Positions 11,331-22,400 of a DNA stretch of 64,000 bases are shown in pieces. Position 1 is the first letter of the stretch, and each line of letters begins with the position of its first letter. The translations under genes were made by a program, and so were the position numbers. The notes beneath the pieces were generated by a model. The model ran no database searches. It had not been told where the DNA came from and saw only the letters and a program-made list of their open reading frames with translations. This DNA comes from Porodaedalea pini (Eukaryota > Basidiomycota > Agaricomycetes > Hymenochaetales > Hymenochaetaceae), in assembly GCA_002794775.1 (NCBI GenBank), contig NBAY01000058.1, forward strand, positions 186,001 to 250,000. The letters run 5' to 3'.

Positions 11331-11515
11331 AAGCTAGTGCTTATAGGACAAGCATATGGTGCGTTTGGATAGCCAGGAACTAGTGTAATATGTACACAGA
11401 GCCCATCTATCAATATGTCACTACTATGCTTTGTTAAACCAGCTACTTGTCTCGATCATAAATTCAATACATTATTAGTTCGCACTATGCGGATACAGTA
11501 CGTATACGCAAACAC

Positions 11516-12256
11516 ACAAACTATAACCCTGCGGGACTGCTACAGTCATCTGAAATTTATCCTCATCCATCATCTTCATGTGAGAGACGGGGACATAAGC
11601 ACATACCGTGTTAACAGAGCCATGCTTCATTTCGAGTAAGCGGTTGAAGAGTCAAAATGGAAATAATGTGGTCGATAACTGATCTGATTGATCATGTCTC
11701 TCTTACTGGTTTCGATTGTGTAATAATATCACGCTAAGTTTCCTGCTGAAAGAAAGATGGCACGCTCGTGCTGTTCGGACATTGGCAATCCAGGATCTCT
11801 TGCATTCATAAGCAACACGATTCTGAGCGGACCTTAAGCTTGTCCTTCAGGGGTAAAAAAAAAGGAATATTAAAGACGTTGATGGACGTTCGATAGTCTA
11901 AATATTTGACTTTTAAGTTTAAATCACGAGGCGTGGCTAGTAACGCATCGCGATCACGTGCATGAAGACACTCAAAATTCGGTTCAAACTTAAATCACCT
12001 TTCGCCTTTAACAGCGAGTCACAGACAAGTATGGCAACTCCGACAACTGCACAAACTCTGGTGACACCGATTTTGTTGCCTAGGACGTGCTGACTGTGTT
12101 AGTCCACACGGGCCGGACTTCCAACAACAACCAATCAGAGGCACGCTATTATAGGTTATCTGCTACTCTTAAGCATATGGCACTGAGAAGTTTATAACAT
12201 CTGCTTTATAAGGTGCGTCGTGCATTCGTTCAGAGACGACTTGACTTGATACCGGT
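11516..12256. other. Intergenic, promoter of bleomycin hydrolase gene
   Basis: No supported ORF. It holds the 3' flank of the duplicated unit and the upstream region of the gene at 12257. Confidence 0.55.
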
Positions 12257-14013
12257 ATGGGCTCCGCGCAGTCGATCCCAGGTCGCGCAGAGACGACGCA
12301 GATCGAAAACGAGAAACATTACAGGAGGCATCGTCCGGACAAGCTCTTCAAGGAGCCCCTCTCTAATGACGGCACCATCTCCCTAAAGAACGTCGAGGAG
12401 TGGGAGGATGAAGCGGTGAAGGATCTCAAGGTGCAGCTAGCACGTACCATCCTTGTCGACACGGACTTCAAGACCGCACTCGCAGCGCGCGATGCTCGAG
12501 TTGCAGACTCACACGTCTTTAACCTCGAGCTCGACTTCAAGACTGACCCAATCACAAACCAGAAGTCTAGCGGTCGCTGCTGGCTGTTCGCGACGACAAA
12601 CGTGTTGCGCCACTCTGTGATGCAGCGGCTCGCATTGAAGGAATTCCAGCTGTCGCAGGTGAGCTGCATCCTCCGGCAAGCATGCAAGAGAGAGAAGCCG
12701 ATATGCATTTTTTAGTCCTATCTCTTTTTCTGGGATAAACTCAACAAGTGCAACTACTATCTGGAACAGTCCATTGATACCGCCGAGCTTTCTCTTGACG
12801 ACCGAATCGTAAATCACTTGTCCGGCGAGGTCATATCAGACGGTGGTCAATGGGACATGGCTGTCAATTTACTCGAGGTGTGTCCGATAAATATCTGTAC
12901 CGAAACTCACGGCTAAAGTGTCTCTAGACATACGGTATTGTCCCACAACCTGTTTACCCTGAGTCTTACTCTTCCTCCTCTTCTGGCAACCTCAACAAGC
13001 TAATCAAACTCAAGTTGCGTGAGCACGCCCTTATTCTGCGCCGCTTGAGTGCTTCACTCCGCGCATCTTCTGCCGAGGACCTTCTGAAGACCGTTCGTGC
13101 GAAGAAGGAAGAGCTCCTAGCGGAGATCTGGACTATCATGACTGCGACGCTCGGCGTGCCACCACGTCCTGATAGCAGCTTCACGTGGGACTATTACGAC
13201 AAGGATGGGAAGCCAAAGTCATGGAGCGGGACTCCTCTCGAGTTCTACAAAGCGTTCACTTCGAAGCAATACCCGGTGCGTGTATTCCGTGAGATATCTT
13301 TCGCGCTTTCGGCTCAAAGCTATATAATTAGCCTGCAGAGTCGTTCTCTCTCATCCACGACCCACGCAATGACTACAAGAAACTTTACACGGTCGATAAG
13401 CTGGGAAACATCTGGGGAGGGCGTCCGGTTCTTTGTAAGCTTCTTTTCTTTTTACGATGTATTATTGTACTACGCTAATGGTCTACAGATGTCAACACAG
13501 AAATGGATGTCCTTAAGTCATCGGTCGTAAAGATGCTCAAGGCCGGTCAACCTGTCTTCTTCGGGTGCGATGTCGGCCAATTTTCCGACAGGGATGCGGG
13601 CATAATGGATACTGGCCTGCACAAAGCCGCGCTCGAGAACGCATTTGATATATCTCTGGGTATGACGAAGGCCGAGCGCCTACAAACGAACGAGTCGTCC
13701 ATGACTCACGCCATGGTCATCACCGGCGCGCACATTGACCCCGCGACAGGCCGTGCTTCACGCTTCCGCGTCGAAAACTCGTGGGGCCCCGACCCGGGCG
13801 AGAAGGGCTTCTTCGTGATGACCGACAAGTGGTTCGACGAGTTTGTGTATCAGGTTGTCGTACCCAAGGCGCTCGCTCCGAAGGAGCTTGTGAAGGTGTT
13901 CGAATCTGGGGAGAAGGTCGTACTGCCACCTTGGGACCCGATGGTAAGACTATTTTGCTCACTTCTGCTTGAATAGGGTCTAACTCTCAGTGTGGCAGGG
14001 CTCGTTGGCTTGA
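12257..14013 (+). CDS. BLH1: Bleomycin hydrolase / aminopeptidase C (C1B papain family)
   Basis: Cytosolic self-compartmentalising cysteine aminopeptidase. Exons 12257-12658, 12716-12877, 12928-13275, 13332-13434, 13489-13943 and 13999-14013 sum to 1485 nt (494 aa), close to the family size. The catalytic Cys is in QKSSGRCWLFATTN (Cys108), the His in SSMTHAMVITG and the Asn in VENSWGPDPGEKGF. The C-terminus ...WDPMGSLA is the conserved tail that enters the active site and trims activity to an aminopeptidase; it is split off in a 15-nt last exon, easy to overlook. The exon 4 acceptor was chosen at 13331 because only this choice restores the family segment ESFSLIHDPRNDY. The N-terminus (MGSAQS) might be myristoylated. 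The gene appears intact. Confidence 0.95.
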
Positions 14014-14545
14014 TTCCTCACCTCACTGTCATTTGTTGAGGGAATTATATAGCATCCGTGGTTTTGAACACGGAGATAGCCTTTGTTACTTGTACCTAAT
14101 CACTGTTTCCTTTCAGCGAGGGTAACAATCTCTGAAGATCATGAAGCAGAAGTACTTGATCCGGTGCTTCTGCGTTGAATGACAGACCGAATATCTCAGT
14201 ATTAAAGCAGGGCAGGTGCAGCAACGGCATCTCTCTTTTTCACGACCGACTCCTAGTCAGTGATGGCTTTGCTTGAAGGGCTTGCGCACCGACGCAATCA
14301 ACTCAAAATTCTCGACCGCTCGACGCGTTGCTGGTGTGTTGATTTGACCTCGACATCTTAATTTGTCGATATATTAAGCCGACTCAGGAAAGATCGACGC
14401 ACGTGGTTCGTAAGCTGGGCGAAATGTGGCGTCGTCGCTCGTCTCTTGAACTCGAACTATCACTTGCTCTGAACGTCCCCCCCCCTCTTACTCGAATTCT
14501 ACCAAGAAATCCAAAAGAAAGAAAGCGTTGATCTGAGTGCTTGAA
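14014..14545. other. Intergenic
   Basis: About 530 bp between two plus-strand genes with no supported ORF; a run of eight C lies near 14478. Confidence 0.6.
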
Positions 14546-15926
14546 ATGCCGATCCACCTACCTCTTGAGAAACTTGACAAATGTCAATGTTGCGGAAAGG
14601 GACCTGACGAGATTCCGGATTCAGAGTCTTTGCGCCTTTGTTCAGCCTGCGGAGAGGTTCGTATAAGAGCGTTCCTACAATGTTGATCCGTGCATCTGAA
14701 ATGTTATGTATCCGCGTAGAGAATATACTGCTCTATTCCCTGCCAGAAGCAAGATTGGCAAGATTCTCACAAGAATGACTGTGGTAAGCTCAATTTATCG
14801 AATGGATGTATTTCTCTTGAGCTGCTCTCCTTTAATCTCAGGGAGGACAGACAGAATAGATCTCGCAACATTCTACCCTTTCCTGGCATTGCTCGCGGGT
14901 CTTCCTCATTTCAATGCCAATGTTCCAGTCCACGTTGCAATAATCCATCAGGTTATCAATTCACCTAATCCAGACATGCCCGCAACTCGGCTACCAGACG
15001 GGACGTTTGCAAAAGTCGTCGAACTCGGAAGGGAGTTGACACCTGAAGAGTTCCAAGATCCTTTAAGCGTTGCATGGTGGCCAAAAGCGCAATCGCCACA
15101 CGTTCGATCCAAGCTCTTGAAACAGATCATGCTAGAAGGAAAGATCCTCCCTATCGTCGTGTCGATTTGTCTGGCGATCGCGGCAGAGATCTACACCACA
15201 ACATCTGCTTTTGGTTCTCCAAGTACTCGTGCACGCTTGCGCTATCGATCTTCTCCAATCGCGGACTTTGGAGTATGCAAGGGTTCGGTTCTCGTCCATG
15301 ATCAAGACAGGCTCGTCTATAAGCTTCCAGATGGCCAGTACTTGGAAGGTCAGGATCCTGATGATCACTACTGGATCTACTTTACAACTCTTCACGGCGA
15401 GGAGGTTGTGTTTGACATAGGAATGTTTCCGTTCATCTTTGCTTCATCGTCCAGACGGCACCATATATGCCGGAGAATGGTCCGTCTATTTCTTTAGTCC
15501 CGGCTTTCTTCCGGGACCGAAAGATTTCCATGAGTACTCCAAAGATTCACGCCGAGCGCGCGCGAACGTCTTTCCTCTGGAACCCGGCTATTCAGAGTTT
15601 AATCGCAGACAACAAGTTCTTCGATAGTAAAGCAGGCGATGATGTCATAATCCGCATGATGGAAGAGATTAAGCGGCTCAAAACTTGACGAAGAAAGTCT
15701 GGACAAGACTATTTTGCTCGACAGCCTCGAAGAGAACTGTTGTTATATCCGGAACATCTTAATCACGAAAAAATGGAAGGAGTTCCCAGCCAAGGTCCCT
15801 CTTTACTTCAGCGACGACCCAGGATCTTATGAGAATATGGATCACAGAAAGGTTGAGAAGGACATAAAGAAACTAAGGGAAAAAAACAAAGAGGCCAGGA
15901 AGATCAGCGGTAAAAGAGTATGGTAG
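14546..15926 (+). CDS. MYND zinc-finger protein, two compensating homopolymer frameshifts
   Basis: Exons 14546-14656, 14720-14783 and 14842-15926. The N-terminus is a MYND finger: CQCC, then CSAC, then YCSIPCQKQDW and HKNDC, split by two introns. The remaining roughly 360 residues belong to the MYND-associated region common in Agaricomycetes, probably protein-protein interaction; no SET domain is seen. The frame shifts by -1 at the TTT run 15438-15440 (one more T would read FIFCFIVQTAPYMPENG) and back by +1 at the AAAA run 15680-15683 (one A fewer would read RLKLDEESLDKTILLDSLEE). A 50-nt intron from 15408 could alternatively remove the first shift, but its donor is poor and it would delete conserved residues. 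Either the assembly has homopolymer errors here or the gene is decaying. Confidence 0.7.
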
Positions 15927-16061
15927 ATGCGAAATAAAATGTTGCCTTATATATTCATATCTTATTATTACATACAATTCCTACTGCATAATCCGACATC
16001 TGTCTGTTGAGCATTCTATCGGCTCTAAGCAAAACTCCAAGTAGTGCCATTCTGATTTCAT

Positions 16062-17857
16062 CTAAGCGGCCAAAGGTACAGGAGGCGGAAGCTTCGGCAG
16101 CTCATACCCCTTCTCTCTGATTTCGTTCGCAGTCGCCTCGTATACATCGTACGCATGCTTCTCCGCGTCAAAGCCAAGCAGCCACTCGGGGCGGGGCAGC
16201 TCGACCGCTGCGCCTTTATCCTCCGGCTTCGCCTTGTGCCACATGTCGCGCGTCGTCTCGCCCGTGATCTGCGCGCGGCGCACACGTTGGTAGCGGATCT
16301 TCTCCCACGCGCGCACGGCGAGCGGCACGTCCTTCTTACCGCCAGCTTGGAGCGCAACTGCGAGCGTCACGCCATCCTCGACGGCTTGCGAGGCGCCTTG
16401 TATGCTTGTGCTGGACGTAATGAGAAGTGAGTCTGAAATAGCAGTTGAGTACAATCGGCAGACTTACGGGAGGAACGGGTGAGCAGCGTCTCCTATGAGA
16501 GCTAGTCGCGCTCCCTTGCTGATCCATTTCGGTAGGGGGTCACGATAAACAAGCTTCCAGTCTACGCAAGAAGGCGCTTTAGACAATATTGCCGCGCAGC
16601 GAGGATCCCACCCTTCGACAACTGCGAGAACGTCCTCCATCTTTCCGGGGAATGACCAGGACTCTTTGATATCAGCGTCATCTCTGATTACTCGTTTGAG
16701 TGTTGACAACTTGAAGGAGACGCTGGAGATGTACGTACTTGTGAGTGATAACCCAGGACATGGCTCGTCCTCCTTTCGATGAGGAAACGAGGAAATGAAC
16801 ATCCGGACCTGCCGATATTTGCTTAGCACGAACTTCATGTCATTCGGTTGCGCCGTGACTATGTACCTATCCAGCCATAGAACGCATCGCCATTTTTGCA
16901 CATATAATCGGTCAAAGGGTCTTTGTCGACGCCTTGTTCATGAGTATCCATCCATGCCCTGAATATAGCGTATCCTGACGATTTCGGCTTATCCTCATAG
17001 CCCTGCAACATTCAAAGATTGTTCAGTCACGTCAGCTCGTTATTGTAACGAGAGGTTAAAATTGACGACGAACCAATACAAGCGTTCTTGCTTTACTTCT
17101 CACTCCGTCTGCTCCAATGACTACGTCACCTGAAATTCGTTCGCCGTTTGAGATGACGCCGGCTTCGCCCTTCTCTTCATCCTCCCAGTATTGCGAGACA
17201 TCCTGGCCGAGCCGAATCTCCACACCGACGGCTTTCGCATAATTGAAGAGCGCCTTGTGCAGCTCTCCGCGATGGCCGTTGTAGCTGTGCGAGCCGAACT
17301 GCACATTAGGAAGGTGCTGCTTCGCGAGAACTTCTCCGGCGGAATTATGAATGGTGAGCTCTTCGTGGTGCGTGCACAACGGCCAGAGCCTACAACAGAG
17401 GTGAGCAGAGAACGAGACTGACATTGAAGTAGACTTACTCATCATGAAGGCCCCAACGCTCAAAGATCTTGCCCGCGTTATATCCGAAGGAAAGAATCTA
17501 GCTAATTGTTCAGTGCAAGAATCGTCACCGAGCGTAAGCAGATACTAACATCGCCTGGAATATACGAACGAACAATCAGACTTCCAACTCACAGTGCAAG
17601 AAGGCATGGAGCTCACCTAGAATCTTCAGCTCCTTGAACTTCTCCAGTATTAGAACTTCATGACCCTTGCGCTTGCATTCAATTCCGCAGGCAAGGCCAG
17701 CAAACCCAGCGCCGACGATGATAACCTTGATTCCAGTCGAGTTTGGCGGCGCAACCATGTTATAACCGACACCGGGGTTGGAGGTTAATGCCTTTCTTGC
17801 TGCCTCCTCGATACCAGACGAATGCACGCCGTTGACGCCGTTGATTGTCGCGCTCAT
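16062..17857 (-). CDS. FAD-dependent group A monooxygenase (salicylate hydroxylase-like)
   Basis: 463-aa flavoprotein on the minus strand from eight exons: 17857-17617, 17554-17550, 17497-17439, 17389-17074, 17002-16867, 16808-16739, 16683-16468, 16410-16062. The exons sum to 1392 nt only if the 5-nt micro-exon GCGAT is included, which supplies the conserved Gly-Asp of ...LGD. Motifs: the Rossmann GxGxxG in VIIVGAGFAGLACGIE, the DG motif in VVIGADGVRSK, and the FAD ribityl motif in ALIGDAAHPFLPTSIQGASQ. The pattern fits hydroxylases of aromatic acids such as salicylate or 6-hydroxynicotinate, using NAD(P)H and O2; the substrate cannot be told from sequence. No signal peptide, so cytosolic. 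The gene reads intact. Confidence 0.9.
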
Positions 17858-18621
17858 TGCGATCTCTTAGTCTGAAGTCCGCTCGCAACAGTGTTAGGAA
17901 GGGTTCAAACCGTCGAGAACCACGGCGTCGCCAACGCTATTACTTATAAGCCGATGATATGAGCTATCATATGAGATGAAAGGGATAAACGTTTCTGCGT
18001 TATCACGACATGAAATGCTTTCTATCAGTGTATCACCTGAGACGCGGGTGACCTCTCATGCTGACAAATCATTACAATGACGAAGGAACGTCGGACAAAC
18101 ATTGAACAGGCAGCTAGGAAACGTCCAGCAAGCTCGGAGATCTTAATTCATGTATTCTCTGAGCTAGGCGCAAGTGAGCGCGACAAGAGAATATCATGCT
18201 TACAACGAACTCTGGTATATGTCATGCCCACAGTATAGACAACCCTCCGAAAGCAAGCTTAAGGCCTTCCAAACGCAGAGTACTAGTGTCCTGGCTCGTA
18301 ACATGAATAACAATCCCAGTGGCTTCGCGAGTTATGTGTCCAATCAGGAACGACGGAAATGTTAATTAGCCATTCGCGAGGAAACCGGAAAGGCTCGCAG
18401 ATGTGACTCTAACCGTGATGGTATCAGGTGATCATTGACAGGTATTTATGCAGTCATCATGCATCTTGAGCGCATTTCACAAGTCAACAATGCTATGATC
18501 AACATGAGAATGCTTCGCGATGCGCGTTTCGCAATGCTGACGATACTTAGCTCTGCAAGACAGACTGGATAGAAACCCGGCGTCTGAATCTGTTGTTTCA
18601 TGGCACATGCAGCAAAGAATA
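17858..18621. other. Intergenic, promoter side of monooxygenase and 3' flank of kinase gene
   Basis: About 760 bp with no supported ORF. Confidence 0.55.
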
Positions 18622-20930
18622 TTAAATCGATGGCGTAGGAAGAGTTTCGAGCATGTCCAACACTTCGCGTATCGTAGGCCGTCTCTCTTGGTCGTCCAAC
18701 CAGCACCTTTCTAGTAACTCCCAAAGACGAGAATCAAGGCCTCGTTCAAGCATCTCCTGTTCCTCCGCTGCTTCTAGTTTCCGAGGTTTACCGCCGTCCT
18801 TTCGATACAACAAGACTTGCGGATCATTCTTTATATGCGCATACGGCTTTTTGTCCGTCATCAGCTGGTGTCCTGGTATGAGCAAGCTGAGGAGGCAAAG
18901 CACACACAGTCAAGTACTGACCTCCAGGGCTGTCATTGCAAACATGAAGATGTCAGACTCGATAGACAGAACTGACGAGTTTTCTCCCGAATGGCCAAGG
19001 CCAGGGATCATCTCTGGAGGAAGCCACCGAAAGGACTCATTTACGGACGGATATGAGCTGATGGAAATCCTCTCCTCTTCGACGATCTTCCATGATAATG
19101 AATATACCACATCGACAAGTGAAACGCATGGACGTACTCTCATGAGGCCAAAATCGGCTAGCAGAGGGTTTCCCAAATGATCGATGAGGACGTTTGTCTA
19201 TTGAATAAGAGAATTGGTTACTGATCGGACACAGCAAGTCAGCACAGATACATACTCCTTTCACGTATCCATGAACCAGAGGAGGGTCATGTGTATGAAG
19301 AACTTCAAGGCCCTTAGCTATCCCGCGGATCTTTACATAGCTTGTGTTGGAGTACATTCTGTAGTGAGGCGTAGATCAAACATACCAGGTCAATCCTATC
19401 CATACATTTTCCCAGCTTGACATAGTCCCTAGCATTGCCATTTTCCATCCATGGACTGACGAAGCACCTAGAAAGATTCGGACTGATCAAGAACAGCTAA
19501 CGGAATGAAAGAATTTACGTGCATGAGTGAGTTAGTCGGATGAATCCGATAAACGGCTCCAATCAGCTGCAGAATATATCTGCCCTGATCCTTTTGGTTA
19601 ATTGACTTCCAGTGCTTGTGCTGACGCTCGAAACGCTGATTAGGTGAATGGCCTAAGCATCTGTTTCGAGATAAAATGAAAGGATAATGTACACCTTTTT
19701 GGTTTGAAGCGTGGCATTCCTATGCCTCAACTGCTTTATGGCGCAAGGCACATCTCCGAAGCACGTCCCTTTGTATATGTCAAAAAACCCACTATTCCCA
19801 TGCCGAGGATAACCTTCCCACTTCAGGAAGCCCTCGGTAAGCTCAATGTCTGGCGGCATAATTGTCGTGGTTCGACAAATACTCGACATGTTCGCTTCCA
19901 GCGCCTTCCGCTTCGGTTCCTCTTCAGACTGCAAGAGAAGCTATGATACATTTTATATCAGTCTGCGGAAAGGTATAGATTCAATTATGCGCTCACCCGT
20001 TGCATAAGGCCAAGAAGCTCTCTGACATTCTCACGTACGCCTTCGATCAATTCCCTTTGGCACATGATCTTTAACTCCTGCTGGTTCGCGATATTGAGAA
20101 AGAATTCTTTGACGCCATCAACGTCTACTTTTGACTGTTGTTCGTGAACCTCAAGCCAGTTGATGATCATGCCTTGCGTGACGATCTGTTCAGCAGAGTG
20201 TCAGTTTTCAGGCATACTGAGAAGCGCGACGTTGAGACCCACGGTATATCGCTTGCAGAACTGGTCGATCTCAACATGGTACGATTTGATGCCATCAGAT
20301 ATGATTTCCTGCTTTAAGAATGCCTTGACAGCGCCCAACTTGTTCCATTTTTCCAACTGTTCCTTTATTTTATTTAGTAAGCTGAGGTTTATCTTAGTCG
20401 TCTTCTAGATGCGAAATGTAGACGATGGGACGTACATTCCTAGCTCTTCCAGCATACTACTCACATCAACTTTGTTCATGTCGAAACGAGTCTGCTTGAC
20501 GGTCTCGAGCATCTTCTCGCAGTGGCTGGAGAGCTCGACAGCAGAACATCTGCGCGATCGTCCAAATATAACAGTTCAGTATATGGAAAGTAGATATAAA
20601 CACGCACCTGTTTTTTGGGACATTCTGGCAGAGCCTGGCAATGGAGGCAACGAGCTCCATCGCTGGTCCCAGCCATGGCACAGGTGCCACAGAAGATACA
20701 ACTTTCGCACCTTGCGCAACAGCGGTGAAGATCTCTAGAGGAACCGACGTTATGAATGACGTTTCTTCGGTCTGTGACCCGGACGATGATGCTGGATTTC
20801 CGGCTGTGGACGCCGTTACGTTTCCAACAGAGGCAGAGGAGGGCGCGGGTGTGGCTATGGCCTCAGTTGAATGCTCAGCGGTTTGCATGTTGAGTTCCAT
20901 TATGTCAGAATCAGGCTCGGGAATATCCAT
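18622..20930 (-). CDS. MLKL-NTD-like / tyrosine-kinase-like protein with altered catalytic loop
   Basis: Multi-exon minus-strand gene. The N-terminus (from 20930) is Ser/Thr-rich, then a helical region (VVSSVAPVPWLGPAMELVAS, ARLCQNVPKN, then CEKMLETVKQTRFDM) that resembles the four-helix MLKL N-terminal or adaptor-like domain often found ahead of kinases in Agaricomycetes. A TKL kinase domain follows: glycine loop HGNSGFFDIYKG, VAIK-type lysine in VPCAIKQLR, catalytic loop LVHGYVKGTNVLID, ADFGLMRV, FRWLPPEM, and a C-lobe ending RCWLDDQERRPTIREVLDML. The catalytic-loop Asp (HxD) is Tyr, so catalysis is doubtful while ATP binding is possible. With the acceptor just before ATCCGCGGG (near 19342) the exon after MDRIDL stays in frame. 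One upstream junction near 19518 needs a GC donor or holds an indel. Likely a signalling or cell-death-type receptor; function is inference. Confidence 0.72.
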
Positions 20931-21870
20931 GACTCAGAGTTGCGCTGCGTTGCGATGGTCGGCTCAATTACAGTGGGATTGATATGTCGGGAGGCGTATG
21001 CAATGGTCGAGGGAGGAGAGAGACGGAGAGCGAAGGCCCATCGCGAACAGATGTAAATGGAGTGTAGTGATGGTGATGCAGATGGCCGTACTAGACCTGT
21101 TAGGTTAATAGATGAGAAGATGATAGGAGGACGATCGAGGCTGCGTATGATTGACGCCCACCAGGACTATAAAAAAGATCCATTTGGCCGCTTTTAGGTC
21201 GGGGACAACAAAGAAAACAAAGTAGCTCCCGTTATTCGCCCGTAAGTCGCCCTGAAGTACCTATTCGTTGCTTCAAATGCAGGCCTTCTCGTGAGTATTG
21301 CTCCATACAAGCACTAGCACGAAAGGAAAGGAGGCCAGAGTATGTTGTCATTGATCAGATAAGCGTGGCATCATCAAGCCTTTCAAAGTAAATCCCGAGT
21401 TTGTAGAACTTCTAACCTGCCTCGTTGCGTTTTGAATTGCTTGTACTCGTGTTCCACGAGCTGAACAGACCCTGTAACTTCGAGTGTGAGAGAAGGCTTC
21501 CTTCCATACGTGGCTCATGCGTGTCAATAACGTACTCCCGAGGGCGAAGCGTCTACGTAGGCTCACCGCGAATTCATATACCTTCTGCACGTCGACTTAC
21601 AAAGACATTGGTTTGGTAGATACGACGTCTGGATAAGAGTAGAGCGGGAGGATCGTAAATTTTTGCATCACCTCGGCGCCTCTGCAAAGCTGAGCCCCAA
21701 GAGAAAATAGTGATGACCTTCCCTCCAGATATTGACTGTTACCCCCGAAAAACTCATAACGGCTCAGAAGTCCGGAATAAGCCATGCAGCAGTGTTCTTG
21801 GGGTTAAATACGATTAAGAACTTGAGGTGAGTGTTATAGGGCACTTGCATCACGAAAAAGTCGCGTCGCC
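20931..21870. other. Upstream region of kinase gene; unassigned ORFs
   Basis: Contains the 5' flank of the kinase gene. Two short minus-strand open frames (21785-21597 and 21590-21348) lie end to end and could be exons of an unknown small protein, but no family motif is visible and splice signals are not convincing. Confidence 0.4.
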
Positions 21871-21879
21871 TGTATAGTC

Positions 21880-22400
21880 TTGTATACCATGTAAGGTAAT
21901 ATAAGTCTGTTAGTCAGCTTGTTATGTCTTTGAGTCGAATACAGGTCTGCTACAAGAGTTTTTGTACAATACAAGGTGTATACAAGATAGACAGATATTT
22001 ACAAGAAAAAAAATTATTTTTATCATTTTGTATTCTAATTATATGCCCTCAGAAAGTCTAACAATTCAGCTGTAATGCATTCATTCTACTGATTATTTCT
22101 GACAATCAGGCCGGAAGGCTCTTCACTGGTTTATATGTTGGGTGTCAGCATGTCAGTCAGCATATCATATACTTATTAGCCTTCACATAGGATACAAGGT
22201 AAATACAAGTTAGATAGATGCTTACAGGAAATGTGCATTTATTTTTCTTGTATTATATGCCACTTATATGTCCTTCCAAAATCTAATGTCTAAACTGTAA
22301 TGCAGTAATCATAGTGTTCTTGTCTGATAACAAGGCCAAAAGCCTGATCATCCACTTGTATTTCAGATACCAGCTCTTCAATCACTGTCTAAGATTTGCT
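21880..22400. repeat. AT-rich tract with recurrent TACAAG / ATACAAGGT motifs
   Basis: TACAAG occurs four times within about 60 bp around 21950-22010, twice near 22195-22210, and as the complement CTTGTA several more times. ATACAAGGT recurs at about 22802 and 24313. Dense short motifs next to an abrupt base-composition change resemble subterminal repeats of DNA transposons, but no terminal inverted repeat was found. Confidence 0.4.

Larger units (their letters stand above)
8990..11515 (+). repeat. Tandem duplication, copy 2
   Basis: Second unit of the tandem duplication. It begins inside the terminal exon of the UCHL5-type gene and ends in the 3' flank of the secreted-protein gene. Between the two genes, 9146-10404 holds only promoter sequence shared with copy 1 and no additional gene. 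Confidence 0.85.

Noticed and set aside
15408..15457. A 50-nt intron to explain the first frameshift in the MYND gene
   Set aside because: The donor GTTGTG is weak and splicing would remove residues that fit the family; a missing T is simpler, though the intron is not excluded.
19322..19376. Frameshift in the kinase between MDRIDL and IRGIAKGL
   Set aside because: Using the later acceptor ending GTAAAG before ATCCGCGGG restores the frame, so no mutation is needed.
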